Shown here piece by piece: positions 1 through 9,231 of a stretch of 64,000 nt of DNA; within the stretch, counting starts at the first letter, position 1, and the number at the start of each line of letters is the position of its first letter. The position numbers and the translations under genes were made by a program. Origin of the DNA: Oscillospiraceae bacterium (GTDB taxonomy: Bacteria > Bacillota > Clostridia > Oscillospirales > Acutalibacteraceae); NCBI GenBank assembly GCA_015066515.1, contig SVOH01000002.1:62001-126000 (forward strand). The letters run 5' to 3'. The notes below the pieces were generated by a model, which did not search any database, was not told the DNA's origin, and saw only the letters and a program-made list of their open reading frames with translations.

Positions 1-716
1 CTTTGGGTTGATTTTACCGATTTTCCCTCCGCCTCAAACGTCAGATTCTGAACACTGGCCGACTTGTATCCTTTTTCTTTATATTCAGCCATAACCTCGT
101 TGTAGCTTTTTGCTTTTACCGAAGAACTAAGTGTTACTTTTTTTATTAGACAACGTTCACGCGATACTTGAATTGTTAAAGTATGCGAGCCCTTTGAAAA
201 ATAATACTCCAAATCGCCAGAAGAAGCGTCAAGCGCACGTAACTTCTTTGTACGCCACATTTGTGCTTCAACTTGATTAGGACGAATTTGATTTCCATAT
301 ATATCATATTGCTCGGTGTTATCGTTCACCCAACTGCGTTCCAATGGTAAATTTGACGATTCAGAAAAAGGAAGTTGCCCGTCGACAAGCACATCAATAC
401 TTATTGAATCATATGTATCGGGAAGAGCAAAATACTCAACCTCTATCCAATAATTTCCTTCTAAAGCAATATCTACATTCCATGTTGCACTATCGCCCTC
501 TTCAAGAGAAAGGACCTTACCCTTGTCAGCGTCATCCTTTAAAGTTGCATCTGTAGCCGCTTCTGCACCCAATTCATATTTTTCCGAAAACTGAGATTGT
601 GAGTTTACCTTATAGTCAGAATATTTTATATTTGATGAAACTCCAAAGACTAAACAAGGTGTTATTATAACAAGAGCAAGCACAATAGAAATTATCGATA
701 ATAAGCTCTTTTTCAT
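1..716 (-). CDS. Secreted protein, C-terminus cut by window edge
   Basis: The reading frame is open from the ATG at 716 to the window edge, about 238 residues, with no stop. It starts MKKSLLSIISIVLAL, a typical signal peptide of about 25 residues. The mature part has a WNVDIALEGNYWIEVEY stretch followed by a beta-rich segment, which resembles carbohydrate-binding (CBM6/35-like) folds found on secreted Clostridia proteins. That assignment is tentative. The gene lies 102 bp downstream of the GH13-like gene in the same direction, so it is probably the third gene of the LacI-controlled glycoside hydrolase operon. It is missing from the ORF track because its stop is outside the window. It could be the N-terminus of a large binding protein or a lipid-free substrate-binding protein. 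Confidence 0.75.
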   Translation of the reverse strand, partial: MKKSLLSIISIVLALVIITPCLVFGVSSNIKYSDYKVNSQSQFSEKYELGAEAATDATLKDDADKGKVLSLEEGDSATWNVDIALEGNYWIEVEYFALPDTYDSISIDVLVDGQLPFSESSNLPLERSWVNDNTEQYDIYGNQIRPNQVEAQMWRTKKLRALDASSGDLEYYFSKGSHTLTIQVSRERCLIKKVTLSSSVKAKSYNEVMAEYKEKGYKSASVQNLTFEAEGKSVKSTQ

Positions 717-818
717 AAACCAACATTCCTTTCTCAATTATTTTAAAATATAATCGAAGCATATTTAACCGCAATGGCAACAGCAACAACAATGGCTGTT
801 ATACACAATTATCTACTC

Positions 819-2198
819 CTACTTAACTGCTTCTATAAGTATTACCGCCATATCACCGGCATCAACCTTAACACTTACCGATTTTTTGTCGGTTTTAATA
901 TCGTAACCGTGCAATATTTCGGTTATTGTATACTCTGAATCATTAAGACCCATATCTGTATATGGTATCTGGGCAGTTATTTGGGCCTCGACATCTAAAG
1001 TGTTCGGTAATACAAGTACTCCGTGATTATCAAAATATCTTGCATATGCCTGAAGCTTGCAGTTTGATTCAACCTTGCATATATTCGATTCACGATGATT
1101 TTCAGGAAAATATTCAAAGATATCCGGATACAGACGACGAACTCGCATCATATTTGTCATAGCTTCAAGATATGCTTTATTTTTCGGATCATCGATTAAA
1201 TCCCAACGAATAACATTGTTAAACAATACACGGCCTGTTTCAAGCGGATTGTTCCACTCTTCACCAAGAAACCATAACGGAATATATGGCCCAAAAATTG
1301 CCTGATAACCCGCGCGTATTTTATCGCCTTCGAGGCAAGGACGTGGATTATCGTGACAAGCAAGACACAAGCAATAAAATCTTGCCATACCGCCAAGTCC
1401 GCGATCTTGTGTATAAATTGTTCCGTGACCGTTACCGTTTTTAACAGCGTCAACAATATTAAGACGTTCGGTAAACATTGTATGCATATTCCAACGTTCA
1501 GGATCCTCATTGGTTATTTGTTCGTCAAAATCATATGCTTCATCACGTTCGCTGGTACACTCGGCAATAAACATAAGTTTTCTACCCATATCAAGCAGTC
1601 TTTTACGAATGCCCGCAATATACTGATGACCGGTTACAAACGGCTCAAGGTCAACACGGTAACCATCTATTCCGGTTTTAAGTGCAACCTCAACCATCTG
1701 ATCAGCAAACCAAGTTTTAAGGCCTTCGCTATGCCAATTCCACTTATAGCCGCCCCAAACCTCTAACTTTCCACTGTACCAATCAGGATGTTCTTCAACA
1801 AGTGGACTTTCTTTTACTGTACCCCAAACGATAGCATCTAAAATAATGCGTATATCGCGCTTATGAGCTTCGTCAACAAACCATTTAACAACCTTCCAGC
1901 TTTCCTCGTACGTGTCTTTACCTGTAAGCGCAGGATTAACGGTATGTATACCCATATTTCCGTAACCGTTACCGGATGTTCCTTTATCATAAATAGGTGT
2001 AAGCCACAGTGCGTTAACACCCATTTTTGCATAATGGTCTAAAACGCGAATTGCCGCCTCAAAGGTACCCTCATCGGTTGCGCTTTCTATTCTCAGTTCA
2101 GCAAGAACCATACTCTTTACCCAATCAGGATGCCATGATTCCATTTCAACTTGATCATCAGGTACATATTTAGGCATTATTGGTCTTGTGATTTCCAT
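819..2198 (-). CDS. GH13-like alpha-amylase family glycoside hydrolase
   Basis: A 459-residue protein without a signal peptide, so it probably acts on imported oligosaccharides. It shows the alpha-amylase TIM barrel: WLTPIYDKGTSGNGYG near residue 66, GYRVD with the likely nucleophile Asp183, FIAEC with the likely acid/base Glu213, and CHDN with the third carboxylate Asp283. The usual region I DxxxNH is altered to DAIVWG, so the His that normally contacts the -1 sugar is not in its standard place. A C-terminal beta domain follows. The ATG is preceded by GTGAGG. It sits 30 bp after the GH106-like gene and is surely co-transcribed with it. The family is fairly secure; the exact substrate cannot be told. 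Confidence 0.8.
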   Translation of the reverse strand: MEITRPIMPKYVPDDQVEMESWHPDWVKSMVLAELRIESATDEGTFEAAIRVLDHYAKMGVNALWLTPIYDKGTSGNGYGNMGIHTVNPALTGKDTYEESWKVVKWFVDEAHKRDIRIILDAIVWGTVKESPLVEEHPDWYSGKLEVWGGYKWNWHSEGLKTWFADQMVEVALKTGIDGYRVDLEPFVTGHQYIAGIRKRLLDMGRKLMFIAECTSERDEAYDFDEQITNEDPERWNMHTMFTERLNIVDAVKNGNGHGTIYTQDRGLGGMARFYCLCLACHDNPRPCLEGDKIRAGYQAIFGPYIPLWFLGEEWNNPLETGRVLFNNVIRWDLIDDPKNKAYLEAMTNMMRVRRLYPDIFEYFPENHRESNICKVESNCKLQAYARYFDNHGVLVLPNTLDVEAQITAQIPYTDMGLNDSEYTITEILHGYDIKTDKKSVSVKVDAGDMAVILIEAVK

Positions 2199-2228
2199 TT
2201 TTAAAACCTCACTTTTTAATAATATTTA

Positions 2229-5225
2229 TTATTCCGCTTGTATAATTTCAACTGTAATTTCTTCTATTCCAAAAGGAATAACGCCATAATTATCGTCCCA
2301 TATATTTTTGCCGTAAAGTTCAGGAACCATAAATCCGGTAAGCGCATCCCAACGCCCCTCAAACGTAGCTGGACCTATCAGGTAGCTCTCTCCATTAACA
2401 TGATGATGTGGGCCAAATAGATTACGGTTACTACCAATTAAGGTGATTGTGATTTCCTCATTATCAGCAAACGGTATGTCTGTAACATCAAATTTCGCAG
2501 GGCATTTGCTTGAATAAAGCTTTTTACCACCACATTCAAATGCTACTAAAGTACCATGATAATTATCGACGCATATTATGGTTCTTCTGCCGTCAATTTT
2601 TTCAGGTGCCGGAATTTTATAGCAAGCATTTCCGCGATAAAACCACATATTTTGCTTTGTAAGGTCACCTAAACATTTTTTTGTAGGCGGCACAAGTGTA
2701 AACCCTCCGCCAACGCTATAGCAATATCCTCTATCGGTTATATCACCATCTGTTACAACATCAAAGTCACCTAAAATATAAATGCTTTCAGGTTCTACCG
2801 GATAACAGAATCTGTTGCGTTCTGTTTCAAACATTTCAAGTAATCCATCAGAATTTTTCTTAGGCTTTACCGAATAATGCACTGTTACTGTATTTAAACC
2901 TTCATTGACGTGTTCTGAAATATCATAAAGTCCTATACAGTTATCTATCCACCAATCTAGGCGCCTATCGCTAACAGAAATGCCATTTACCTCTATTTTT
3001 TTACACTCGATATCTTCAACAGCAACATTAAGTGTTTTTGCCACTGATAAGCATTTGCAATAAAAACTGTATCGTACTGCAAAATCAAGCTCTCTACCGT
3101 CGGTTTTTTCGTATATCTTATCAAGCAAGCGAATAACCGGTTCACTCGGTGCAAATGTTTTTCCACCGTCAAGCGAAAGCTCGGCGTAGTCAATAGTAAG
3201 TGAATTTTTTTCACAAAGATATATATCTGTTGGTTCTACCGCACATTTAGAAACCATACGCTTCTGTGGCATAATATATTGCTCATTGGTCATATCAAGC
3301 TCTATGACAGTATTTGTGAATGCATCAATTGTAATGGGTACCAATATACCATCATCAAAATATTTAACCGCCAACTTCTGACGACTTCCGTCGTATAAAT
3401 TAACTTCGTATACCGTTGCTTTTTTATCAAAGCGCAAAAATATATTTTGAGATAAAAATGTATCATCGGTCCAAATATGTACACGGTATCCGTTTTCTAT
3501 ATGTCTTGTATGTAAACGCAGATTACTTACAGGTTTAAGATTATCTGTTCTAACGGCAGAGATTGTTCTTTTTATACCGTAATACTCAACGTATTTTTCA
3601 AAAGTATTTCTACGATTTACTATTATTGCAGGTGTCTCCCCGCACCAGTTGCGCGGCAAACGGTTTACCGCTATAAGACGACCGCCCGATTTCACAAAAT
3701 CGCAAAGCAACGTGCATAGTTTTTTATCTATTTCAATAGTTTCCGATAGAATAACAGTGTCGTACTTTACATTACCCAAACGCAAATTTCCGTTTTCAAC
3801 AACAGAATCACGGCAGAGCAAAAATTCATCACCATAATCGAAATCAAGCTGCATATCCAATAAATTTTCAGATAATTCTCTGAATTCTGAGGCAATACGC
3901 TTGATTTCGGTTTGATTATGTTGCTCGTCCTGATAACTGCTTTTTATACTACTTTGTGGTGGAATAACCAAGGTATGAAGCTCGCGCTCACCCTGCGTCA
4001 TAAGAGAATTAAGTCTTTGCATCCAGTTAGCAAACCCTTTAAATTCATTCCACCACGGTTCTTGATAAGAATAAAACGCCGGATAATCACGCTTGCGTCT
4101 TCCTTCGATAGAGTAGGCCGACAAATGATAACATGGCTTTGTAATACCCAAAACCGACTGTCCGCCCCATATCCACTCAAGGCGTTTAAAGGTAACTCCC
4201 CAGCCCGCGCAACCAAACGTTTCGCTAAGCACATTGCCGTCACAATATTGACGTGAAACACTTGATGCCTGCTTCATAAGCACCGGACTTGCCACACGCG
4301 AACCAAGATGATCAATAGCTGGGAGCTGCATAGCGCTGTAGTTGCGCATTAGATCGCCACAGGAAGCAGTTTGTTGACACAAACCATCCTCTGCCGCAAA
4401 GTGACCTGTAAGCTTAACACCATGCTTACTGCACCATTCCGACAACTGCCAAACAAAGTTTTTATAATACAAATCAGATACTATATTCCAAAAACTTAGT
4501 TTAAATTGTTCGGCTTCTGAAGTATCAAAGGCCAAAAGCCACAGTTTATCTAACAATTCACAGTTTTCCTTGCACCTATATGCATCACACAAACTAATGC
4601 TCCACGGATATCCGGAATTATTCATTTGAGGTTCATCAGTGAAAAAACCTTTTATAACGGTTCCAAAATACTCGCCCATTTTTGCGTAATATTTTTCGTG
4701 GGTGCTTTTTATGAACTCGACCGTCACGTTTGGATTCATCAAATCCACATAATGACTATCAGCTTCATACCAAAAAACTATCGAATCAGGAGAAGTACTA
4801 TCCGTTATAGCAAGTTCAGAACGTTCATACTCTCCTTCACCTTTTTTATTGTAAACCGCAACAATCTGATGAGAAGATAAATCTGACAGACTTAAATCTT
4901 TAAAAACGGAATACTGCAAGCATTTGTGCCAATAATCCTCACCAAGTGCCGTAACAGCGCCACCGCCAAATCCGCTTGGCCAACCTTCCTCGTCATAAAT
5001 CCAAACTTCTAATCCAAGTTCGCTTGCCCGTGCTGCAGCGTATTTGAACAGTTCAAACCATTCCTCGCCCATATACTGTATTTTCAGACCGCCTCGGGCG
5101 TGAATAACAACACCGCCTATGCGTCCATCAGCAAAATCTTTAAGTTGTTTATCTATGCCTTCGCGAGTAATTTCACTGTTCCAACTCCAAAAACAAACCG
5201 ACACATTTTTGTTGCATATTTCCAT
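2229..5225 (-). CDS. GH106-like large glycoside hydrolase
   Basis: A 998-residue protein without a signal peptide. The N-terminal barrel carries FWSWNSEITREGI, GGVVIHARGGLK and IYDEEGWPSGFGGG, the hallmark opening of the GH106 (alpha-L-rhamnosidase-like) group of large Firmicutes hydrolases. GFFTDEP near residue 195 and LSETFGCAGWG near 340 contain Glu residues that are candidates for catalysis. The C-terminal third is beta-sandwich-like. It is the first gene of the minus-strand operon, divergent from the LacI gene, with GGGGTG before the ATG. A rhamnosidase role would fit the rhamnose isomerase at 45.9 kb, but GH106-like proteins also act on other linkages, so the specificity is inference. 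Confidence 0.75.
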   Translation of the reverse strand: MEICNKNVSVCFWSWNSEITREGIDKQLKDFADGRIGGVVIHARGGLKIQYMGEEWFELFKYAAARASELGLEVWIYDEEGWPSGFGGGAVTALGEDYWHKCLQYSVFKDLSLSDLSSHQIVAVYNKKGEGEYERSELAITDSTSPDSIVFWYEADSHYVDLMNPNVTVEFIKSTHEKYYAKMGEYFGTVIKGFFTDEPQMNNSGYPWSISLCDAYRCKENCELLDKLWLLAFDTSEAEQFKLSFWNIVSDLYYKNFVWQLSEWCSKHGVKLTGHFAAEDGLCQQTASCGDLMRNYSAMQLPAIDHLGSRVASPVLMKQASSVSRQYCDGNVLSETFGCAGWGVTFKRLEWIWGGQSVLGITKPCYHLSAYSIEGRRKRDYPAFYSYQEPWWNEFKGFANWMQRLNSLMTQGERELHTLVIPPQSSIKSSYQDEQHNQTEIKRIASEFRELSENLLDMQLDFDYGDEFLLCRDSVVENGNLRLGNVKYDTVILSETIEIDKKLCTLLCDFVKSGGRLIAVNRLPRNWCGETPAIIVNRRNTFEKYVEYYGIKRTISAVRTDNLKPVSNLRLHTRHIENGYRVHIWTDDTFLSQNIFLRFDKKATVYEVNLYDGSRQKLAVKYFDDGILVPITIDAFTNTVIELDMTNEQYIMPQKRMVSKCAVEPTDIYLCEKNSLTIDYAELSLDGGKTFAPSEPVIRLLDKIYEKTDGRELDFAVRYSFYCKCLSVAKTLNVAVEDIECKKIEVNGISVSDRRLDWWIDNCIGLYDISEHVNEGLNTVTVHYSVKPKKNSDGLLEMFETERNRFCYPVEPESIYILGDFDVVTDGDITDRGYCYSVGGGFTLVPPTKKCLGDLTKQNMWFYRGNACYKIPAPEKIDGRRTIICVDNYHGTLVAFECGGKKLYSSKCPAKFDVTDIPFADNEEITITLIGSNRNLFGPHHHVNGESYLIGPATFEGRWDALTGFMVPELYGKNIWDDNYGVIPFGIEEITVEIIQAE

Positions 5226-5288
5226 CTTTTCACCCCTTTTTTAATGACAAAATTGCATATATATATATTTACATTATTTTACTTTTAT

Positions 5289-5317
5289 ATATTAGCATAA
5301 AACACTAATTAAGTCAA
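5289..5317 (-). promoter_or_regulatory. Promoter of the glycoside hydrolase operon
   Basis: On the minus strand a TTGACT -35 box (5317-5312) and a TAATAT -10 box (5294-5289) are separated by 17 bp. The LacI-type palindrome at 5314-5326 overlaps the -35 box, as expected for a repressed promoter. The leader to the GH106-like start is about 55 bases. Confidence 0.6.
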
Positions 5318-5326
5318 TCGGTTTAA
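5314..5326. promoter_or_regulatory. LacI-type operator (site 1)
   Basis: TCAATCGGTTTAA is a near-palindrome around a central CG, matching the perfect copy at 5421-5438 in its left half. It overlaps the -35 box of the glycoside hydrolase operon. Assigning it to the adjacent LacI protein is inference from proximity and from the four-site pattern. Confidence 0.6.
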
Positions 5327-5420
5327 TAAAGATTTTTTATTGCTTAATCACCTCGTTGTTAAAAAATAAATCGTTATATTTATGCAATATTAACAAATTT
5401 TAGATGCTTTTATTTTATTG

Positions 5421-5438
5421 AATTCAATCGATTGAATT
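5421..5438. promoter_or_regulatory. LacI-type operator (site 2, perfect palindrome)
   Basis: AATTCAATCGATTGAATT is a perfect 18-bp palindrome with the central CG typical of LacI/GalR operators. It lies 13 bp upstream of the -35 box of the lacI-type gene and about 95 bp from site 1, so both divergent promoters could be covered by one repressor. Confidence 0.7.
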
Positions 5439-5451
5439 ATTACTCTTGCAC

Positions 5452-5480
5452 TTGCAATCATATGTAAAAAATGGTAAAAT
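5452..5480 (+). promoter_or_regulatory. Promoter of the LacI-family regulator gene
   Basis: TTGCAA (5452-5457) and TAAAAT (5475-5480) are 17 bp apart, giving a leader of about 38 bases to the ATG at 5525. An alternative -10, TATAAT, starts a few bases further on. Confidence 0.5.
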
Positions 5481-5524
5481 TATAATATGATTATACTTGT
5501 AAATTAAATTTAAGGAAGCTGATT

Positions 5525-6538
5525 ATGTCCGTTACAATTTATGACATTGCCAAAGAAGCCGGTGTATCGCCATCTACCGTGTCGCTTACTATGAACAACA
5601 GCGAAAAAATAAAGGAAGATACCAAACAATATGTCCGCGAGGTAGCCAAACGCTTGGGATACACACCGAACTACGCAGCACGAAGTCTTATCAACAATAG
5701 ATCGTTTACCATAGGAGTTGTAGTTCCAAATCTGACAAATCCTGTTTTTACTACAACGCTAAGCGAAATTGTTCACACAGCAAACGATTACGGCTATAAC
5801 ATTATGTTAGGGTCATCGGAACAGTCGATCGACAAAGAACGTAACTACATTCAAATGTTATCCGAACAACGTGTAGATGGTATTGTTCTTTTTCCCTCAT
5901 TTCTTGAAGAACTTTTTCCCGAGTTTATAAAGGGAAAGGACGATGCTACTATTCCATTAGTTTTATGTGGCAGTTCAACTAAATCAAGCGAAAAAATCAC
6001 CTTTGTAAAATGCGATAACCATATGGGCGGATATTTAGCCACCGAGCATCTTATAAAGTGTGGCAAAAAACGTATTGCTTGTTTGTGTGCTGTTAAAGAA
6101 AAATCTCAAGCACAAAGTCGTATATCCGGCTATCGCGATGCTCATGAGTTTTTTGGACTTGCATACGACGAAAACCTTATTTGTTTTTGCCAAAACGAGC
6201 CTGACGACATATTTAATTCTACAATATCTCTTATCGAAAATCATAATGTTGATGCTTTTTTCTGTCTCTTCGACGATATGTGTCTCCCCGTTATAAAGGC
6301 TGTGCAATCGTTGGGCAAATCCATACCCGATGATATAGCTATTGTTGGATACGACAACATTGACAGTTCGTCACACCTGCCAATTCCACTTACCTCGATT
6401 GATACCCATTCAAGATCCATTGGTAGCATGGCAATTAAGCAGCTTATTAACAAAATAGAGAATCCGACATCTGAGGTCCGAAAGATTATTTTAAAACCCG
6501 AACTTGTAGTACGCGAAAGCACCGTAAAAAATGCATAA
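5525..6538 (+). CDS. LacI-family transcriptional regulator
   Basis: A 337-residue regulator of normal family length. The N-terminal helix-turn-helix is YDIAKEAGVSPSTVSLTMNN, and the hinge helix region includes PNYAARSL near residue 55. The remainder is a periplasmic-binding-like sugar sensor domain (GVVVPNLTNPVF, then DIAIVGYDNIDSSS near 280). It is divergent from the GH106-like/GH13-like operon and convergent with the cohesin-dockerin gene. CG-centred palindromes at both neighbouring promoters suggest it represses both and itself, probably until a sugar released from the target glycan binds. The RBS AAGGAAG precedes the ATG. The inducer is unknown. Confidence 0.93.
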   Translation: MSVTIYDIAKEAGVSPSTVSLTMNNSEKIKEDTKQYVREVAKRLGYTPNYAARSLINNRSFTIGVVVPNLTNPVFTTTLSEIVHTANDYGYNIMLGSSEQSIDKERNYIQMLSEQRVDGIVLFPSFLEELFPEFIKGKDDATIPLVLCGSSTKSSEKITFVKCDNHMGGYLATEHLIKCGKKRIACLCAVKEKSQAQSRISGYRDAHEFFGLAYDENLICFCQNEPDDIFNSTISLIENHNVDAFFCLFDDMCLPVIKAVQSLGKSIPDDIAIVGYDNIDSSSHLPIPLTSIDTHSRSIGSMAIKQLINKIENPTSEVRKIILKPELVVRESTVKNA

Positions 6539-6550
6539 ATTAAATAAGCA

Positions 6551-6583
6551 AAGGCTGTTGCGAAAATCGCAACAGCCTTTTTT
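6551..6583. terminator. Bidirectional intrinsic terminator
   Basis: A perfect 13-bp stem (AAGGCTGTTGCGA and its complement) with a three-base AAA loop is followed by a T-run on the plus strand. It separates the LacI gene from the convergent cohesin-dockerin gene. It begins 13 bp after the LacI stop. Confidence 0.9.
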
Positions 6584-6622
6584 ATTGTACATATAGTAAA
6601 CCAAATTGATTCTTAGAATATA

Positions 6623-8977
6623 TTAACCAAGCTGTACATCCCAACCATTGATATATCTCATAATCAAAGCATAATCCTTATTGCCGATTTTGCCGTTTGA
6701 ATCAACATCAGCTACATCGAGATCAATTTCAACATTCCAGTTGTTCATATACTGCATAAGCAATGCAAGGTCTTTATTGTCAACAGATCTATCCCCGTTA
6801 ACATCGCCTGCCAACTTGCCTTTTACGCCAACAGTTGCAGTAATGGTTTCTGCGGGAATATCGTTAAACTTAGCGTTGAAAATATTACCTGTGTTATCCG
6901 GAACAATAGAAATATCATAATTACCTTCAGCGGCATCGTCTTTAACTCTAAATGTCACTATAGCAAATGTTCCGTTTGTGAATATGTTTTTGCTAAACGG
7001 ATTAACCCAGTTTACAGCAAATGGATTTGCTGTAATATCGCCAAAGTTATAGCAGTTAATATTCTCGCCTAAGCTTTCTATTGTTTTGTCGAAATTGCCT
7101 TCTTTAACACCTACTAATTCAAATACATTTGAATCATAAGCAACATCCAACTTAGCTGAGATTATACCGGGGTTACTGTCAACCGAGATAACAACGTCAA
7201 ACTCGTCACCTACGTAAGCCTCTGTATTTTGGGTTGAGAACACAATTGGAGTAATCTGTTCTTTGCCAAACTCAGTATACACAGCAAAGTCAGAAATAAC
7301 GGTGTCCAAAACTGTGCCCTGAGCGTTAAAGCCTGCTTTACCGTCCTTGAGTCCGCTTACAGGGATTACTGTTTTTGACTGATAGCCGTCAAGCATATCT
7401 ATAAATACAACAGGTGTACCGTCTACAAACACTTCAATAGTGGTTGGTGTCGTTATAACCTCTACATCAAAATTCGCTCCGGCAACAACACCGTAATTAG
7501 ATGCCGTTGCTACCGCAATGAGTGCCTTATCTGTTGTATACTCATAGCCAATTCTGATTTGGTCTAACAGAACATTAAACACAATGAATAAGCCCTCGGA
7601 ACCATCAGTTGCTGCACTGCTATCGCGTACTGCAAATGTAGGTAATAAATAGCCTTCGGTAGTGGTTGTATTTACATTAAAGTTATATTTGTATGATGCG
7701 TCAGCATAAATGTGTCCCGGAATCGAATCCCAGAAATAATCGGTAAGTGTAATACTGGGGAAACCGTCTACCATATTGGTCTCTGACCATCTTGGAGTAT
7801 CCATTGCTTCAACGTTTTTATCTCTGTAAATAGCTATATCGGTAATTTGGGTATCCAATACATTACCCTGTGTGATAAAGCCAGCCTTTGCATCGGCAAA
7901 CTCTTTTGTAGGTACCTGTGTCATAGATTGATAAGTACCGCTGACCATATCGGTAAAAGTCATCAAATTACCGTTCATATACACTTCAATAGCATTTGGT
8001 GTTGTAATAATATCTACCTTATAGGTGCCGGCAGGCTTAAATCCTGCATTCATCGCTACCGCTATAAGTGAAGAATTTGTTGTATTTTCATAACCAATTC
8101 TAATCTGATCATCTGCATTATTAAAGACTACATATAAACCGTCTGTACCATCGGAATTTGCGCTTACATCACGCACAGCGACTGTTGGAAATCTATAGCC
8201 TTCTGTGTTCGAAGCTATAATATCAAAGCTGTATTTGTACGATTCGCTACCTTTAATTGTTGGAGTCATCCATTTCCAGAAATAGTCAAGAGTTAGATTT
8301 GGCTGTCCTGCTACGATGTTGTTATCAGACCATTCAATTTCAGGCTCAACAGGCTCTTCAGCGCCTGATTCACAGTAAAGCGCGATGTCGCTGATGGTGA
8401 TATCCGGATGTGAGCCCTGACCGATAAAGCCAATCTTACCGTCTGCAATACGCTTGCTTACGGGGATTTGTGTAGCAGTGCCACCAGAGGTAAGGTACAT
8501 AGTTTGAAGCTGACCAGCAACATAAAGCTCGACATAATCCGGCATAATTACGATAGAAATTGGGTATCCCACGCCGGCAGCGATAACACCAACACCCTCA
8601 ACGGCGGTTTGAGAAGCATTACTAATATCGTTTTCTGCAAAACGAAGCTGACCTGTACCGTCACCTGCATCATTCCAAGCGCCAAATGAAATAAGGTCGC
8701 TTTCGGATTGACGAAGCATGTTGGACATATAGTTCCAATTACCTGCAACGTTGGTGTTGAAGGTTATGGTATAGTCAAGTCGATAACCAGTATCCCCATC
8801 AAGTGTTACGTCAAGGTACGCAGGATTGTAGCCGTTAAGTACAATGTCTCCCTGACCTTCTACAAGATTTGTTGTTGACCATTCGATGCCATCAGCCGCA
8901 AATACGCCCATAGGTATCTGCAAGCATATAAGCACAACTGCTATAATTACTGCCAATAATTTTTTGAAGTTTTTCAT
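6623..8977 (-). CDS. Secreted three-module protein with cohesin and type I dockerin
   Basis: The start is placed at the ATG at 8977 (MKNFKKLLAVI), which has AAGGAG in front. The track start at 9034 has GGGAG directly abutting it and would put 19 charged residues before the signal peptide. The 784-residue protein has a signal peptide ending near VFAADG, then three tandem modules of about 180 residues, each opening with W-S-x-x-N-hydrophobic-V. A cohesin-like domain follows (about 585-715; VGDEFDVVISVDSNPGIISA). It ends in a type I dockerin with two calcium-loop repeats (DVNGDRSVDNKD and DVDSNGKIGNKD). It would attach through its dockerin to a scaffold and itself present a cohesin, so it may be an adaptor scaffoldin. 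The three modules may bind glycan; their fold is not identified. Confidence 0.85.
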   Translation of the reverse strand: MKNFKKLLAVIIAVVLICLQIPMGVFAADGIEWSTTNLVEGQGDIVLNGYNPAYLDVTLDGDTGYRLDYTITFNTNVAGNWNYMSNMLRQSESDLISFGAWNDAGDGTGQLRFAENDISNASQTAVEGVGVIAAGVGYPISIVIMPDYVELYVAGQLQTMYLTSGGTATQIPVSKRIADGKIGFIGQGSHPDITISDIALYCESGAEEPVEPEIEWSDNNIVAGQPNLTLDYFWKWMTPTIKGSESYKYSFDIIASNTEGYRFPTVAVRDVSANSDGTDGLYVVFNNADDQIRIGYENTTNSSLIAVAMNAGFKPAGTYKVDIITTPNAIEVYMNGNLMTFTDMVSGTYQSMTQVPTKEFADAKAGFITQGNVLDTQITDIAIYRDKNVEAMDTPRWSETNMVDGFPSITLTDYFWDSIPGHIYADASYKYNFNVNTTTTEGYLLPTFAVRDSSAATDGSEGLFIVFNVLLDQIRIGYEYTTDKALIAVATASNYGVVAGANFDVEVITTPTTIEVFVDGTPVVFIDMLDGYQSKTVIPVSGLKDGKAGFNAQGTVLDTVISDFAVYTEFGKEQITPIVFSTQNTEAYVGDEFDVVISVDSNPGIISAKLDVAYDSNVFELVGVKEGNFDKTIESLGENINCYNFGDITANPFAVNWVNPFSKNIFTNGTFAIVTFRVKDDAAEGNYDISIVPDNTGNIFNAKFNDIPAETITATVGVKGKLAGDVNGDRSVDNKDLALLMQYMNNWNVEIDLDVADVDSNGKIGNKDYALIMRYINGWDVQLG

Positions 8978-9065
8978 AATTTTTTCTCCTTTTTTAAATT
9001 TATGCCATTGACATTGTTTAATTTGTCTTAACATCTCCCTTTCAAATTAAATTTTCCGTACACAA

Positions 9066-9078
9066 TCAATCGATTTAA
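9066..9078. promoter_or_regulatory. LacI-type operator (site 3)
   Basis: TCAATCGATTTAA shares the CG-centred core of the perfect site at 5421. It lies about 16 bp downstream of the -10 box of the cohesin-dockerin gene, where a bound repressor would block transcription. Confidence 0.6.
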
Positions 9079-9093
9079 TAAATATTTTTTTAT

Positions 9094-9122
9094 ATTTTAA
9101 TACAATTTAAACAATATTTCAA
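9094..9122 (-). promoter_or_regulatory. Promoter of the cohesin-dockerin gene
   Basis: On the minus strand TTGAAA (9122-9117) and TAAAAT (9099-9094) are separated by 17 bp. The leader is about 110 bases, very AT-rich, and contains operator site 3. Confidence 0.5.
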
Positions 9123-9183
9123 TAAGAATTTTTATTTTTTTATAAAAAATGCATTATTTTTTTGCATAAATACTCAAATAAAA

Positions 9184-9199
9184 TTAATTCGATTGAATT
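9184..9199. promoter_or_regulatory. LacI-type operator (site 4)
   Basis: TTAATTCGATTGAATT matches the right half of the perfect palindrome exactly and the left half partly. It is about 118 bp upstream of site 3 in the same intergenic region, a spacing that would permit looping. The 254-bp stretch from 8978 to 9231 otherwise holds only the promoter and AT-rich leader. Confidence 0.5.
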
Positions 9200-9231
9200 T
9201 TTACTTAAAAAATTTTTACCAAAAACTATAC

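Noticed and set aside
344-556. 70-residue plus-strand ORF at the left edge
   Set aside because: It is antisense to the truncated secreted protein gene, which has a signal peptide and a continuous frame.
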